A stretch of 64,000 nt of DNA from Flagellimonas lutaonensis (GTDB lineage: Bacteria; Bacteroidota; Bacteroidia; Flavobacteriales; Flavobacteriaceae). The notes under the pieces are model-generated. The model was not told where the DNA came from. It did not search any database and worked only from the letters and a program-made list of their open reading frames with translations. Positions 16,713-25,319 of this stretch are shown in pieces. The stretch covers positions 2,298,501 through 2,362,500 of the forward strand of contig NZ_CP011071.1 of assembly GCF_000963865.1 (NCBI RefSeq), written 5' to 3'. Made by a program: the position numbers and the translations under genes. Each line of letters starts with the position of its first letter. Position 1 is the stretch's first letter.

Positions 16713-17729
16713 GTGATGTACTTACTACGGGTCATGGCTTTTCCGTTGTCACTTCTCTACGCGGCGGCGGTGTATCTGCGCAACTTTCTGTATGATATCA
16801 AGCTGTTCAGGTCAAAAAGTTTTGTCACCCCTACCATTTGCATTGGTAACCTGAGCGTTGGCGGTTCTGGAAAGACACCCATGGCCGAATACCTGGTAGA
16901 AATGCTCAAAGACAGTCATGAATTGGCCGTTCTCAGCAGGGGTTACCGCCGAAAGTCAAAGGGCTTTGTTTTGGCCGATGCACAGTCTACGGTTGCGGAA
17001 TTGGGAGACGAATCTTACCAGTTGCACAAGAAATTCTCTGAAGTGACGGTTGCCGTGGATGCCGATAGAAGAAGGGGTATTGCCACTTTGGAAAAGCGTG
17101 TGCGCCCCGATATTATCTTGTTGGATGATGCTTTTCAGCACCGCCGTGTGAAGGCAGGTCTTTCAATACTGCTAACACCCTTTGGAAAGTTGTATGTGGA
17201 TGATTGGTACCTGCCTACGGGCAACCTTCGTGATGCGAAGAAAGAAGCCAGAAGGGCAGACCTTATTATTGTGACGAAATGCCCACATGAAATTGATGGG
17301 CGCGAACGGGAGTCCATCACAAACAAACTAAATCCACAATTGCATCAAAAGGTACTTTTCAGCGGTTTGGCCTATGATGAAAAAGTAAGGAGCAACAACC
17401 GATCGTGCGATTTGGCAATCCTAAAGGGAATGTCGATGGCGTTGGTAACGGGCATTGCCAATCCACAGCCATTGGTCGAACATTTAAAGGAAAGCGGTCT
17501 AGAGTTCGTTCACCTGAAATACGCCGACCACCACTACTTTTCTAAAAATGACCTGAAAAAATTCAAAAAATTTGAAGTGGTGTTAACGACGGAAAAAGAT
17601 TTTAGTCGTTTGGAAGGCAAGCTCGACAATGTATTGTACCTACCGGTAAGGCACCGATTTTTAAATAACGATGCAGCGATTCTCCAACAACGGGTCGTCC
17701 ATTTTCTCAAGCATTGTTCTCGATTTTAG
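16713..17729 (+). CDS. lpxK: Tetraacyldisaccharide 4'-kinase
   Basis: 338 residues, normal length. Walker A is IGNLSVGGSGKTPM after an N-terminal membrane-associated helix; DDAFQHRRVKAGLSILL is the LpxK DDGxQH-type active-site motif. The enzyme phosphorylates the 4' position of the lipid A disaccharide at the inner membrane. Start: GTG at 16713 is followed at once by ATG (16716); I keep the GTG because the -7 box sits 4 nt upstream, but ATG costs only one residue. The 3' end overlaps the convergent hybrid kinase by 23 bp. Confidence 0.95.
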   Translation: MMYLLRVMAFPLSLLYAAAVYLRNFLYDIKLFRSKSFVTPTICIGNLSVGGSGKTPMAEYLVEMLKDSHELAVLSRGYRRKSKGFVLADAQSTVAELGDESYQLHKKFSEVTVAVDADRRRGIATLEKRVRPDIILLDDAFQHRRVKAGLSILLTPFGKLYVDDWYLPTGNLRDAKKEARRADLIIVTKCPHEIDGRERESITNKLNPQLHQKVLFSGLAYDEKVRSNNRSCDLAILKGMSMALVTGIANPQPLVEHLKESGLEFVHLKYADHHYFSKNDLKKFKKFEVVLTTEKDFSRLEGKLDNVLYLPVRHRFLNNDAAILQQRVVHFLKHCSRF

Positions 17730-19929
17730 ACCGGAAGATATTCTCCCCTATTTTTTGATAGAAAACCTCTGGTTTAAAGGGTTTGGTCACCACATCGTTG
17801 CAACCTGCGGCGTAAAAGCTGTCAAGGCTATCATCCAATGAAATGGCCGTAAGGGCGATAATGGGTATCTCTTTGTTGAACTTACGTATTTGCCTTGTGG
17901 CCTCCTCGCCGCTTATGCCCGGCATATGAATGTCCATGAGAATGGCATCATATTTATTGGCCGTTGCCATATCAATTGCTTCGTTGCCATTGTTGGCGAT
18001 GTCACAGGTAATTTCCTTTTTGTTCAGCATTTTTTTGGTGATTACCTGATTGATCTTATTGTCTTCGACCACCAATACATGAAGACCCTTTAGGTCGAAT
18101 TCTTCGGTGTCCGGTTCAAAAGGCACCTCTGATATGGCTTTGTCCTCTGTTTTCAGGTCGAGTTCGAAAAAGAAAGAGCTGCCTTTGCCCACTTCGCTCT
18201 CAAGCTCAATTTTGGTTCCGAAAAGGCCCAATAAGCTCTTAACAATGGTCAACCCAAGACCGGTACCGCCATACTCGCGGTTTATTTGGATAGACCCTTG
18301 TTCGAAACTATCGAAGATATTCTTTTGCTGTTCTTCGGTGATACCTATGCCATTGTCTTTTACTTCGAAATACAGCTTTACATCCTCATCCTCTTTCTTC
18401 AATAGTTTGGCAATTACCTCTACACGACCATTTTTGGTGAACTTAATCGCATTGCCGATAAGGTTCATAAAAATTTGGGAAAGCTTCATCGGGTCGCCTA
18501 GTAGCGTGTGCGGAATCTTGGGATCAAAATTCAGATGAATGGTCGTATTGTTCTCTTTGGCGTTTTGTTGCAAAGTCTCAATGACATCGGTAAGCACTTT
18601 TTTGAGCTTGAATTCGACGCTCAAAGGTTCTACCTTGTCGGCATCAATCTTATTGATCTGTAAAATGTCGTTGATGAAGTTCAAAAGGTAGTCTCCTGAA
18701 AACTTCAATGATTTTAAATGTTCTTTTTGGTGTTCTGCCGGATTTTCTTCGAGCAATAGGTGGGTAAGTCCTGTTACAGCATATAGCGGTGTTCTCAGCT
18801 CGTGGGTAACGGTCGAAAGAAAGTTGGTCTTTGCCTTCATGGCTGATATGGCCGAATCCCTGGCCAACTCCAGTTCTTTGTTCTTTGTGTGAAGAAGGTC
18901 GTTGGTCTTAAGCTTGATCTGGTTGTTTCTGAACAATGAGATCGCCAATAATGAAATAATGACCAAGAATGCCGAGGTCAATATGGCCGTTATCTCAGAT
19001 CGGTTGGCCGATTGGCTCAATTTTTCGTTGGTCTCGGTCAGTTTGGCAATTTCATTGCTCATATGGTCAACAAGAATCTTATCTGAGGTTTTGGCCTCTA
19101 CCTTTACCTTCTCAATGTTGAACAATGAGTCTTTAATATTGTTCACTTCGCGAAAGTGCTGCAATGCTTGTGCGTAATCCCCTATTCTTTCATAGATGGC
19201 CGTTAATTTCTCATTTGCAAGAAGTAGCTCTCTAAAAAAATTGTTCTTTTTGGCCAATTCAAGGGCTGCCTTGGCGTGCTGTATCGCCTCTTCTGGCTTC
19301 GAAATACGCATATTAAGATCGGACAGGCGTAAGTTGGCCTTCGTTGCCAGATAGGCCCTTTCTTTTTCATCGGAGTTGACCAAAAGGGCATTGTAGTTTC
19401 TTGCTGCATCTTCAAGCCTTTCGATATTCATGAAAATATCTCCTTCGGCAAGCAAAATATTGTTGAGCAAATTTCGGTCATTGCTCAGTTCACGAGCTTC
19501 TTGAAGCATGTTTATCGCCTGGAAATTATTGCCCTCCCTATAAAGAATGGAGGCATTGATAAACTTATGGACTGCTTCTCCATGTGGGTATTCCAAATCC
19601 TTTAACAAAATACTGGCCCTAGCTGTGTAGAATTCAGCAGCCTCGAGGTTTTCACGGTCTAAGTGTATGAGGGCATATTTATGATAGGTGTCCAATAGGG
19701 CCTTGAAATCTTCGTTTTTTTCAGCTAGTTCAGCAGCTTCGTCCAAAGCCTTAATGGCCTGGTCGATGTCACTTTGATGCCTGTATTGTAGGGCCTTTTC
19801 AAAAATTTCTTGCATATCTGGATCAGAAGTGGTGCTGCTCTGGCCATAGCTAGGGGCAAGGCATAAAAATACCAGCACAACCAAAACAATGGAGCACACT
19901 ATAGATTTATATGCATTTGTTGCCTTCAA
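17707..19929 (-). CDS. TPR-containing hybrid sensor histidine kinase
   Basis: 740 residues: signal peptide (to about residue 29), TPR-like helical repeats (about 35-300) in the periplasm, one membrane helix (about 315-335), coiled linker, HisKA with HELRTPLYAV, HATPase_c with NLIGNAIKF, DNGIGIT and GGTGLGLTIV, and a C-terminal receiver domain with VEDN, phospho-acceptor Asp in LMDIHMPG and TKPF lysine. A phosphorelay sensor whose input may be protein or peptide binding to the TPRs. It starts with TTG inside the stop of the upstream gapdh gene (TTGA overlap), so the two are translationally coupled; no ATG exists before the signal peptide. Confidence 0.92.
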   Translation of the reverse strand: MKATNAYKSIVCSIVLVVLVFLCLAPSYGQSSTTSDPDMQEIFEKALQYRHQSDIDQAIKALDEAAELAEKNEDFKALLDTYHKYALIHLDRENLEAAEFYTARASILLKDLEYPHGEAVHKFINASILYREGNNFQAINMLQEARELSNDRNLLNNILLAEGDIFMNIERLEDAARNYNALLVNSDEKERAYLATKANLRLSDLNMRISKPEEAIQHAKAALELAKKNNFFRELLLANEKLTAIYERIGDYAQALQHFREVNNIKDSLFNIEKVKVEAKTSDKILVDHMSNEIAKLTETNEKLSQSANRSEITAILTSAFLVIISLLAISLFRNNQIKLKTNDLLHTKNKELELARDSAISAMKAKTNFLSTVTHELRTPLYAVTGLTHLLLEENPAEHQKEHLKSLKFSGDYLLNFINDILQINKIDADKVEPLSVEFKLKKVLTDVIETLQQNAKENNTTIHLNFDPKIPHTLLGDPMKLSQIFMNLIGNAIKFTKNGRVEVIAKLLKKEDEDVKLYFEVKDNGIGITEEQQKNIFDSFEQGSIQINREYGGTGLGLTIVKSLLGLFGTKIELESEVGKGSSFFFELDLKTEDKAISEVPFEPDTEEFDLKGLHVLVVEDNKINQVITKKMLNKKEITCDIANNGNEAIDMATANKYDAILMDIHMPGISGEEATRQIRKFNKEIPIIALTAISLDDSLDSFYAAGCNDVVTKPFKPEVFYQKIGENIFRSKIENNA

Positions 19930-20936
19930 ATGTATCTGTTCTTGATAAGCAGTTCAATTAAATCGATCATTCTCGAACAATAACCTGTTTCATTGTCATA
20001 CCATCCAATAATTTTAACCATTCTACCAATTACAGAGGTCATCTGAGAATCAAACGTACAAGAATAACAACTATTGTTTATATCGACCGATACTATGGGG
20101 TCTTCGGTATAGAAAAGTACATTTTTTTGCTCATTTTCTGAAACCTTCTTAAATGTACTGTTTATTTCATCAATCGATGTTTCTCTTTTTACATTGAATG
20201 TGATGTCGGTCAACGAACCGTTTGGTACGGGTACCCTTATGCCACAGCCCCCTATAGCATTCGAGAGTTCTGGAAAAATCTTGGTCAGTGCCTTGGCGGC
20301 CCCTGTCGTAGTTGGAATGATTGACTGTCCCGCTGCCCTGGAACGTCGCAGGTCGCGATGTGGTCGATCATGCAGGCTCTGGTCAGAGGTATACGAATGC
20401 ACAGTGGTGATATAGGCCTGTTCAATTCCGCACAATTCGTGTATTACCTTGATCATCGGTGCGGCATTGTTGGTGGTACACGATGCATTGGAAATGATAT
20501 CATCAGTTGGGGCCAGAATATCTTCGTTCACACCAATTACCACCATTTTTATGGTATCGTCTTCTGGCGGAACCGATAGAAAAACCTTTTTTGCCCCATT
20601 CTTCAAATGGTGCTCCAAGGCACTTCGATTCTTGAATTTTCCCGAGGCCTCAACCACTAGGTCCACTTCATATTGCTTCCAGTTGATGTCTTTGGGATGC
20701 TCGTGGTTAAGCACTTGCGTCTTGCGGTCATTGACCCAAATGGCATTGCCCTCGGCTTTTATTTCTCCATCGAACACCCCGTGAAGGCTATCATATTTTA
20801 ATAAATGGGCCAATGTCTGGGCATTGCCAAGGTCGTTGAGGGCAACCACCCGAAAATCAGGGTGTTTCTGCAAAAGTCTAAAAAGGGTTCTGCCAATTCT
20901 GCCAAAACCATTGATGCCAATATTGATTTGGGGCAT
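19926..20936 (-). CDS. gap: Glyceraldehyde-3-phosphate dehydrogenase
   Basis: 336 residues from the ATG at 20936 (MPQINIGINGFGRIGR). NAD-binding INGFGRIGR, cofactor-selecting VALNDL (Asp favours NAD), catalytic Cys in SNASCTTN, His in YITTVHSYTSDQ, and NETGYCSRM at the end. Converts glyceraldehyde-3-phosphate to 1,3-bisphosphoglycerate. The NNAAPMI stretch after the catalytic site differs from the common CLAPL form, so this is likely a second GAPDH paralogue. It lies 43 bp after lipA and is coupled to the downstream hybrid kinase. A longer upstream reading overlaps lipA and is rejected. Confidence 0.95.
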   Translation of the reverse strand: MPQINIGINGFGRIGRTLFRLLQKHPDFRVVALNDLGNAQTLAHLLKYDSLHGVFDGEIKAEGNAIWVNDRKTQVLNHEHPKDINWKQYEVDLVVEASGKFKNRSALEHHLKNGAKKVFLSVPPEDDTIKMVVIGVNEDILAPTDDIISNASCTTNNAAPMIKVIHELCGIEQAYITTVHSYTSDQSLHDRPHRDLRRSRAAGQSIIPTTTGAAKALTKIFPELSNAIGGCGIRVPVPNGSLTDITFNVKRETSIDEINSTFKKVSENEQKNVLFYTEDPIVSVDINNSCYSCTFDSQMTSVIGRMVKIIGWYDNETGYCSRMIDLIELLIKNRYI

Positions 20937-20979
20937 TCTAGTGTTTTTATATAATAGCCAACGCAATTTGTGGCAGGCC

Positions 20980-21858
20980 TTAGTCGATATGCTTGTGCGC
21001 CTTGTATGAGGAACGTACCAAAGCTCCGCTTTCAACGTGTCTGAACCCCATTTCTAGGCCTAGTTTCTCATATTTTTCGAATTGCTCTGGCAAGATGAAC
21101 TCTTTTACCGGAAGATGTTTTTTAGAAGGCTGTAGATACTGCCCGATGGTGACCACGTCTACGTTTGCCCTTCGTAGGTCTTCAAGGGTTTCGATAACCT
21201 CTTCTTCACGTTCTCCCAGGCCTAACATGATGCCCGATTTGGTTCGGTGGGCGCCATTTTTCTTTAGATAATCAAGAACACCCAGACTACGGTCGTACTT
21301 CGCTTGAATACGTACCTCTCGGGTGAGCCTTCTAACGGTTTCCATGTTATGTGAAATCACTTCGGGCGCTACGGCCAAAATTCTGTCCAAATGGGTTTCG
21401 ACCCCTTGAAAATCTGGAATCAGTGTCTCTAAAGTGGTGTCGGGGTTCATTCTCCGGATGGCTTTCACGGTCTCGGCCCAGATAATGGAGCCCATGTCCT
21501 TTAAATCGTCACGGTCTACCGAAGTGATCACCGCATGCTTGATGCCCATTATTTTGATTGAGCGTGCCACTTTTTCTGGTTCTGCCCAGTCAACACTTTC
21601 AGGCCTCCCGGTCTTGACGCCGCAAAAACCACACGAGCGGGTGCATATATTGCCCAAAATCATAAAAGTGGCCGTACCCTCGCCCCAGCATTCGCCCATG
21701 TTCGGGCAACTGCCCGAGGTACATATGGTATGCAGGTCGTATTTATCGACCAAACCCCTTAATTGGGTATATTTTTTGCCAGTGGGCAGTTTTACGCGAA
21801 GCCATTTTGGCTTGCCCTTCTTCGGGGGCACGATGCTTTCGGCGACATCTATTGACAT
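20980..21858 (-). CDS. lipA: Lipoyl synthase
   Basis: 292 residues. Auxiliary cluster cysteines CTSGSCPNMGEC (CxxxxCxxxxxC), radical-SAM cluster CTRSCGFC (CxxxCxxC), and the terminal RSSYKA whose serine ligates the auxiliary cluster. Inserts two sulfurs into octanoyl groups on lipoyl domains of 2-oxoacid dehydrogenases and GcvH. It has its own promoter, directly after the ECF sigma gene, and is followed by gap. Confidence 0.97.
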   Translation of the reverse strand: MSIDVAESIVPPKKGKPKWLRVKLPTGKKYTQLRGLVDKYDLHTICTSGSCPNMGECWGEGTATFMILGNICTRSCGFCGVKTGRPESVDWAEPEKVARSIKIMGIKHAVITSVDRDDLKDMGSIIWAETVKAIRRMNPDTTLETLIPDFQGVETHLDRILAVAPEVISHNMETVRRLTREVRIQAKYDRSLGVLDYLKKNGAHRTKSGIMLGLGEREEEVIETLEDLRRANVDVVTIGQYLQPSKKHLPVKEFILPEQFEKYEKLGLEMGFRHVESGALVRSSYKAHKHID

Positions 21859-21876
21859 AACAACGTTTTTGTACTA

Positions 21877-21884
21877 CAAAGATA
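21877..21884 (-). promoter_or_regulatory. -7 box of lipA
   Basis: Minus-strand TATCTTTG, full consensus, 18 nt before the ATG and just beyond the sigma-factor stop at 21903. Confidence 0.6.
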
Positions 21885-21902
21885 CGAAACAACGCAAATA
21901 GG

Positions 21903-22472
21903 CTAATTCAGTGAGCCATTGCCTTTTTTGATGATTTCTGCCAGTAGTTTTCTGGCCCTGAGCAGTTTTACCTTGACATTGTTGACGGGCTCATCCAGCT
22001 CTTTTGCAATGTCTGCATAGCTCAGTTCATTAAAATAACGAAGATTGATGACCTGTTGGTAATGGGGCTTCAATTTTTTTATATGTTGGAGGAGATTTGC
22101 CAAATTTTGCTCGATTATCAACTTGTCTTCGGCCGACGGACTCTCATCGAGCACCTTGCCGACCTCATCGCCATGGGGCTCAATGTCGGCCAAGATGTTT
22201 CTCTTTCTTTTTCTGATCAGGTCTACGTGAAGGTTTTTTGAGATGGTGATCAGCCAGGTCTTGAACTCATAGGCATCATCGTAGGTAGCTATTTTGTCAA
22301 AAGCTTTAGAAAAGGTGCGTATGGTAATGTCTTCTGCGTCGTTCTCATTTTTGGTCCTGACCAATTGAAAGGCATAGACATCGTTCCAAAAAGTGTCCAA
22401 AAGGGTACTGAAAGCAATTTGGTTGCCTTCTTTGGCTTTTTTAATAGTGTCTTGTAAAGCGTTTGTGCCCAA
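21903..22472 (-). CDS. ECF-type RNA polymerase sigma factor
   Basis: 189 residues. Region 2: FSTLLDTFWNDVYAF and NENDAEDITIRTFSKAF; region 2.4: FKTWLITISKNLHVDLIRKRKR; region 4: LSYADIAKELDEPVNNVKVKLLRARKLL. Start is TTG at 22472, as no ATG precedes region 2; a near-consensus box (TATCTTTC, 22486-22493) lies just upstream. No anti-sigma gene adjoins it: next downstream is lipA and upstream is a small membrane protein. The regulon is unknown. Confidence 0.88.
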   Translation of the reverse strand: MGTNALQDTIKKAKEGNQIAFSTLLDTFWNDVYAFQLVRTKNENDAEDITIRTFSKAFDKIATYDDAYEFKTWLITISKNLHVDLIRKRKRNILADIEPHGDEVGKVLDESPSAEDKLIIEQNLANLLQHIKKLKPHYQQVINLRYFNELSYADIAKELDEPVNNVKVKLLRARKLLAEIIKKGNGSLN

Positions 22473-22510
22473 AAACTATTTTTGTGAAAGATAATGATCG
22501 CATACTTGGC

Positions 22511-22714
22511 CTAGGTGGCCACCGAGTCTTTTTTGCATTCTTGTTCACTAGGAAGCTTTCCGCAATATCCGCATGCCTCACCATCTTTGTTCAAATATGG
22601 ATTTTGACTTGCGCAGGTACCGGCGAACTTTCCATCTTTTTTAGACCAGATCTTAATGGTGATGCCCAAAAAGGCAAGTGCCAAAAGGCCAATTGTAAGA
22701 AGTACGAGTTTCAT
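22511..22714 (-). CDS. Small single-pass membrane or secreted protein
   Basis: 67 residues from the ATG at 22714. N-terminal hydrophobic helix (residues 3-19, LVLLTIGLLALAFLGIT), then a Cys-rich segment with FAGTCASQNPYLNKDG and CGYCGK, four cysteines in all, which could hold disulfides or a metal. It resembles short flavobacterial membrane proteins of unknown role. Promoter TATCTTTG lies 13 nt upstream, which also supports this start over a longer in-frame one. Confidence 0.8.
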   Translation of the reverse strand: MKLVLLTIGLLALAFLGITIKIWSKKDGKFAGTCASQNPYLNKDGEACGYCGKLPSEQECKKDSVAT

Positions 22715-22727
22715 TGCTGGTTTTGCG

Positions 22728-22735
22728 CAAAGATA
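22728..22735 (-). promoter_or_regulatory. -7 box of the 67-aa membrane protein gene
   Basis: Minus-strand TATCTTTG, full match, 13 nt before the ATG. The region where a -33 element would lie is occupied by the terminator palindrome at 22739-22764. Confidence 0.6.
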
Positions 22736-22738
22736 CGA

Positions 22739-22764
22739 AAATGGGTGCCATTTGGCACCCATTT
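22739..22764 (-). terminator. Terminator-like palindrome after the sigma/anti-sigma operon
   Basis: Twelve-base perfect inverted repeat (aaatgggtgcca / tggcacccattt) with a 2-base centre. On the minus strand it is followed by a short T-rich stretch. It sits between the anti-sigma stop (22787) and the next promoter. Confidence 0.65.
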
Positions 22765-22786
22765 ATAAATACTTTAAGGTACGTGG

Positions 22787-23545
22787 TCAATAGTCGATGT
22801 TTGCCACTATGTTCTGAACGGTAGGCGACTGGTTGCCTCCTTGTGGTTCAATGGTGATATACCCAATGGCATCTTCGCCATAGGGCAGGGCCATCAAGCG
22901 TTCTTTGTCGCCGAACTGTTTTATGACTCCCAAGTTGACCAACTCACCGTTTACCTCGGCCCACATCTGGTAGCATTGGTCTTCTGGCAGCTCCGGTAAA
23001 TGGCTTACATTTATATAAGACAACTTTTTCACCGGATTTACATAGGCAACGGCCTTTAACTCTTTGGCCTTTTTATTGCCGTTTATGGAGTATTTCTTGG
23101 TGTTCGGATTGTTGAGAACGATGTACTGGTTTCTCAAATCTTCGAGCTGCACCTTCATGTCTTCTTCCAACGTTTTTATTTTGTTGGTGACCATGGTATT
23201 GGTCTTCTGAAGGTCTTGGTTCTGGTTCCAAAAGAAATAGGACGAGCCCGCAAAAACAAGGGCAGCGATACTGGCGGCCACTGCAAAGCGGTAGAACCTT
23301 CTTCGGCCCATACGCTCGTTGCGAATTCTGTTGAGGATAATTTCCTTAAGGCCTTCAGGAGTTTTTTTGGCATGCATTTTGGCAAAGGCTTCCAAGTTTT
23401 CCTGCAGTTCGTTATAGGTCTTTCGCACTTCAGGATACATGGCTATGTAGCGCTCAACCTGAAGTGATTCTTCCGTAGAGGTATCGCCCAAGAGATATTT
23501 CTCTAGCAGATCTGAATCTAGAAATATGCGTATTTTTTCTTTCAT
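22787..23545 (-). CDS. Anti-sigma factor (RskA-like, zinc-finger-less)
   Basis: 252 residues. N-terminal cytoplasmic sigma-binding helices with LLEKYLLGDTSTEE and VERYIAMYPEVRKTYNEL, a membrane helix (about residues 86-103, FAVAASIAALVFAGSSYFFW), a coiled linker, and a periplasmic RskA/anti-sigma-K domain (YQMWAEVNGELVNLG, YITIEPQGG). It should hold the partner sigma factor until a signal or protease releases it. Its ATG overlaps the sigma-factor stop by 4 nt, typical of cognate pairs. Confidence 0.9.
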   Translation of the reverse strand: MKEKIRIFLDSDLLEKYLLGDTSTEESLQVERYIAMYPEVRKTYNELQENLEAFAKMHAKKTPEGLKEIILNRIRNERMGRRRFYRFAVAASIAALVFAGSSYFFWNQNQDLQKTNTMVTNKIKTLEEDMKVQLEDLRNQYIVLNNPNTKKYSINGNKKAKELKAVAYVNPVKKLSYINVSHLPELPEDQCYQMWAEVNGELVNLGVIKQFGDKERLMALPYGEDAIGYITIEPQGGNQSPTVQNIVANIDY

Positions 23546-24108
23546 AACATCAAATTTACCAGCAGTAACAGTATAACTTGAGCGTCATAGATTTTTCGAA
23601 GTTCACGAAGGCCTATTTTTAGCCTTGACTTAACGGTGCCCAACGGAATATCCAGCTCTTCACTGGCTTCTTGCTGCGTCATTCCCTGAAAAAATAGGGC
23701 ATCCAGTACAATTTGGTACTTTGGCTCAATTTTTTCCAAGGTTTCTTGCATGTCAAGAAACTCAGGGCGAATACTGTTCACGCCTACATTATATACGTCT
23801 GATACATCGATTTGGATTTCTTTGTCAGCCTTTGTATTGGCACTTCGCAATTTGTCGATGGCGGTGTTGCGCGTTATTCTAAAGAGCCAAGTGAACAGCT
23901 TGGCCTTTGAGGGGTCGTACGAATCTGATTTTTTCCAGATCTTGATAAAGCTTTCCTGCAGTACATCTTGGGCGAGTTCTTCGTCTTTGACCACTTTGTA
24001 GGCCACACCGAACAAGGTGTCGGCATAATTGTCGTAAAGTAGCGAGATGGCCTTTTCATCGCGTTCTGCCAACAGCTCGACAATATGCTTTTCAAGTAGT
24101 GTGCTCAT
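23542..24108 (-). CDS. ECF-type RNA polymerase sigma factor with cognate anti-sigma
   Basis: 188 residues. Region 2: ISLLYDNYADTLFGVAYKVVKDEELAQDVLQESFIKIW; 2.4: LFTWLFRITRNTAIDKLR; region 4: MTQQEASEELDIPLGTVKSRLKIGLRELR. Group resembles SigK/ECF19-type factors paired with RskA anti-sigmas, which fits the coupled downstream gene. About 60-100 bp upstream lies a 12-bp imperfect palindrome that may be a control site. Confidence 0.92.
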   Translation of the reverse strand: MSTLLEKHIVELLAERDEKAISLLYDNYADTLFGVAYKVVKDEELAQDVLQESFIKIWKKSDSYDPSKAKLFTWLFRITRNTAIDKLRSANTKADKEIQIDVSDVYNVGVNSIRPEFLDMQETLEKIEPKYQIVLDALFFQGMTQQEASEELDIPLGTVKSRLKIGLRELRKIYDAQVILLLLVNLML

Positions 24109-24166
24109 GGGCCTTTAAAAATCATTCTGCAGAAAATCCAAAACAAGTGTCCTCTGCGTATATAAG

Positions 24167-24206
24167 GTAACGCTAAATTATGAAAATGATTATTTAGCGT
24201 CGTTAC
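24167..24206. repeat. Imperfect inverted repeat upstream of the ECF sigma gene
   Basis: Arms gtaa-cgctaaat and atttagcg-tcgttac pair over 12 bases with one 3-nt bulge and a 13-nt spacer. It lies 60-100 bp before the sigma start; role unknown (operator or RNA hairpin). A smaller palindrome gctgcc-ga-ggcagc follows at 24218-24231. Confidence 0.5.
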
Positions 24207-24270
24207 AATAAAGATTCGCTGCCGAGGCAGCTGTTCAAACGTATAAAGTTTTTGGTTAGTTTGGTTTGGT

Positions 24271-24306
24271 ATGACCCCTGTCGATCATTTTTGATCCGGG
24301 GGTCAT
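24271..24306 (-). repeat. Hairpin overlapping the murB stop codon
   Basis: Arms atgacccc (24271-24278) and ggggtcat (24299-24306), with an inner gatc/gatc pair. It spans the murB stop at 24303. There is no T tract on the minus strand, so it is at best an imperfect terminator or an mRNA-end stabilising hairpin. Confidence 0.5.
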
Positions 24307-25319
24307 CTTATTATATTGACCTCTGGCGTGAGCCGGATCTTGAACTTTTTCTTTACGGCAGCTTGAATTTCTTCGGCCAATTGCAATATCTCTGTACCTG
24401 AGGCATTGCCGTAGTTGACCAGTACCAACGCCTGTTTTTCATGTACCCCTGCATCGCCCACGCGTACACCCTTGAAGCCACATTGCTCAATCAGCCATCC
24501 TGCGGGCACCTTTACTTGGGTTTTGTCGACCTCGTAATATGGTAGGCCGGGATGCTTTTTTTGAAGTTTTTCGAAAGTCTTTCGAGAGATGACCGGATTT
24601 TTGAAAAAACTGCCGCTATTGCCTATTTCTTTTGGGTCGGGCAATTTGCTGCGGCGAATTTTGATCACTGCATTCGAGATATCTCGAATGGTCGGGTACA
24701 CAATATTTTGGTCCAGTAATTCTTTTTCCAGTGCCCCGTAGTCAGTATTGAGCTTGTGGTTGCGTTTTGTGAGCCGTAAATTGACAGCGGTAATGATGTA
24801 GTTTCCTTTTTCTTCCCTTTTGAAGATAGAGTCGCGGTAACCGAACTGACAGGCCTCCTTATCAAACTCTTTTAGTTCGCCAGTGGCTATTTCCATAGCA
24901 GTACAGCTCACAAATACATCTTTGAGTTCAACGCCATAGGCACCAATGTTCTGAATGGGAGCAGTGCCCACATTGCCAGGAATCAACGAAAGGTTCTCGA
25001 TGCCCCCATACCCCCGGTCAATTGCCCACATGACAAATTCGTGCCAGTTTTCGCCTGCCATGGCCTGTACCACCACCATGTCATCGTCTTCTTCAACCAT
25101 CGAAATGCCCTTTATGTTGATATGCAATACCAGCGCATCGATATCTTTGGTGAGCAGCATGTTGCTGCCCCCACTGATCACGAATTTCTTGGGATATGCC
25201 TCTAAGGCAAGTGCCTTCTGCAATTCTAACAAACTGGTTATCTCAACAAAAAAGGAAGCCTTTACGTCGATACCAAAGGTGTTCAGGTTTTTTAGCGATA
25301 TGTTCTGTTGAATGTTCAC
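24303..25319 (-). CDS. murB: UDP-N-acetylenolpyruvoylglucosamine reductase
   Basis: 338 residues, type I MurB. FAD-binding GGSNMLL and PGNVGTAPIQNIGAYG; active-site FGYRDSIFK; catalytic Ser in NSGSFFKNP; EQCGFKGVRVGDAGVHEKQALVLVN region; terminal LTPEVNI with the active-site Glu. It reduces UDP-GlcNAc-enolpyruvate to UDP-MurNAc for peptidoglycan, in the cytoplasm. Its ATG overlaps the stop of the aminotransferase by 4 nt. Confidence 0.96.
   Translation of the reverse strand: MNIQQNISLKNLNTFGIDVKASFFVEITSLLELQKALALEAYPKKFVISGGSNMLLTKDIDALVLHINIKGISMVEEDDDMVVVQAMAGENWHEFVMWAIDRGYGGIENLSLIPGNVGTAPIQNIGAYGVELKDVFVSCTAMEIATGELKEFDKEACQFGYRDSIFKREEKGNYIITAVNLRLTKRNHKLNTDYGALEKELLDQNIVYPTIRDISNAVIKIRRSKLPDPKEIGNSGSFFKNPVISRKTFEKLQKKHPGLPYYEVDKTQVKVPAGWLIEQCGFKGVRVGDAGVHEKQALVLVNYGNASGTEILQLAEEIQAAVKKKFKIRLTPEVNIIR

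Noticed and set aside
20937-21035. 33-residue N-terminal extension of GAPDH
   Set aside because: It would overlap lipA and precede the universal MPQINIGINGFGRIG start without family similarity.
24271-24306. Strong intrinsic terminator after murB
   Set aside because: The stem is good but no T tract follows on the minus strand; listed only as a hairpin.
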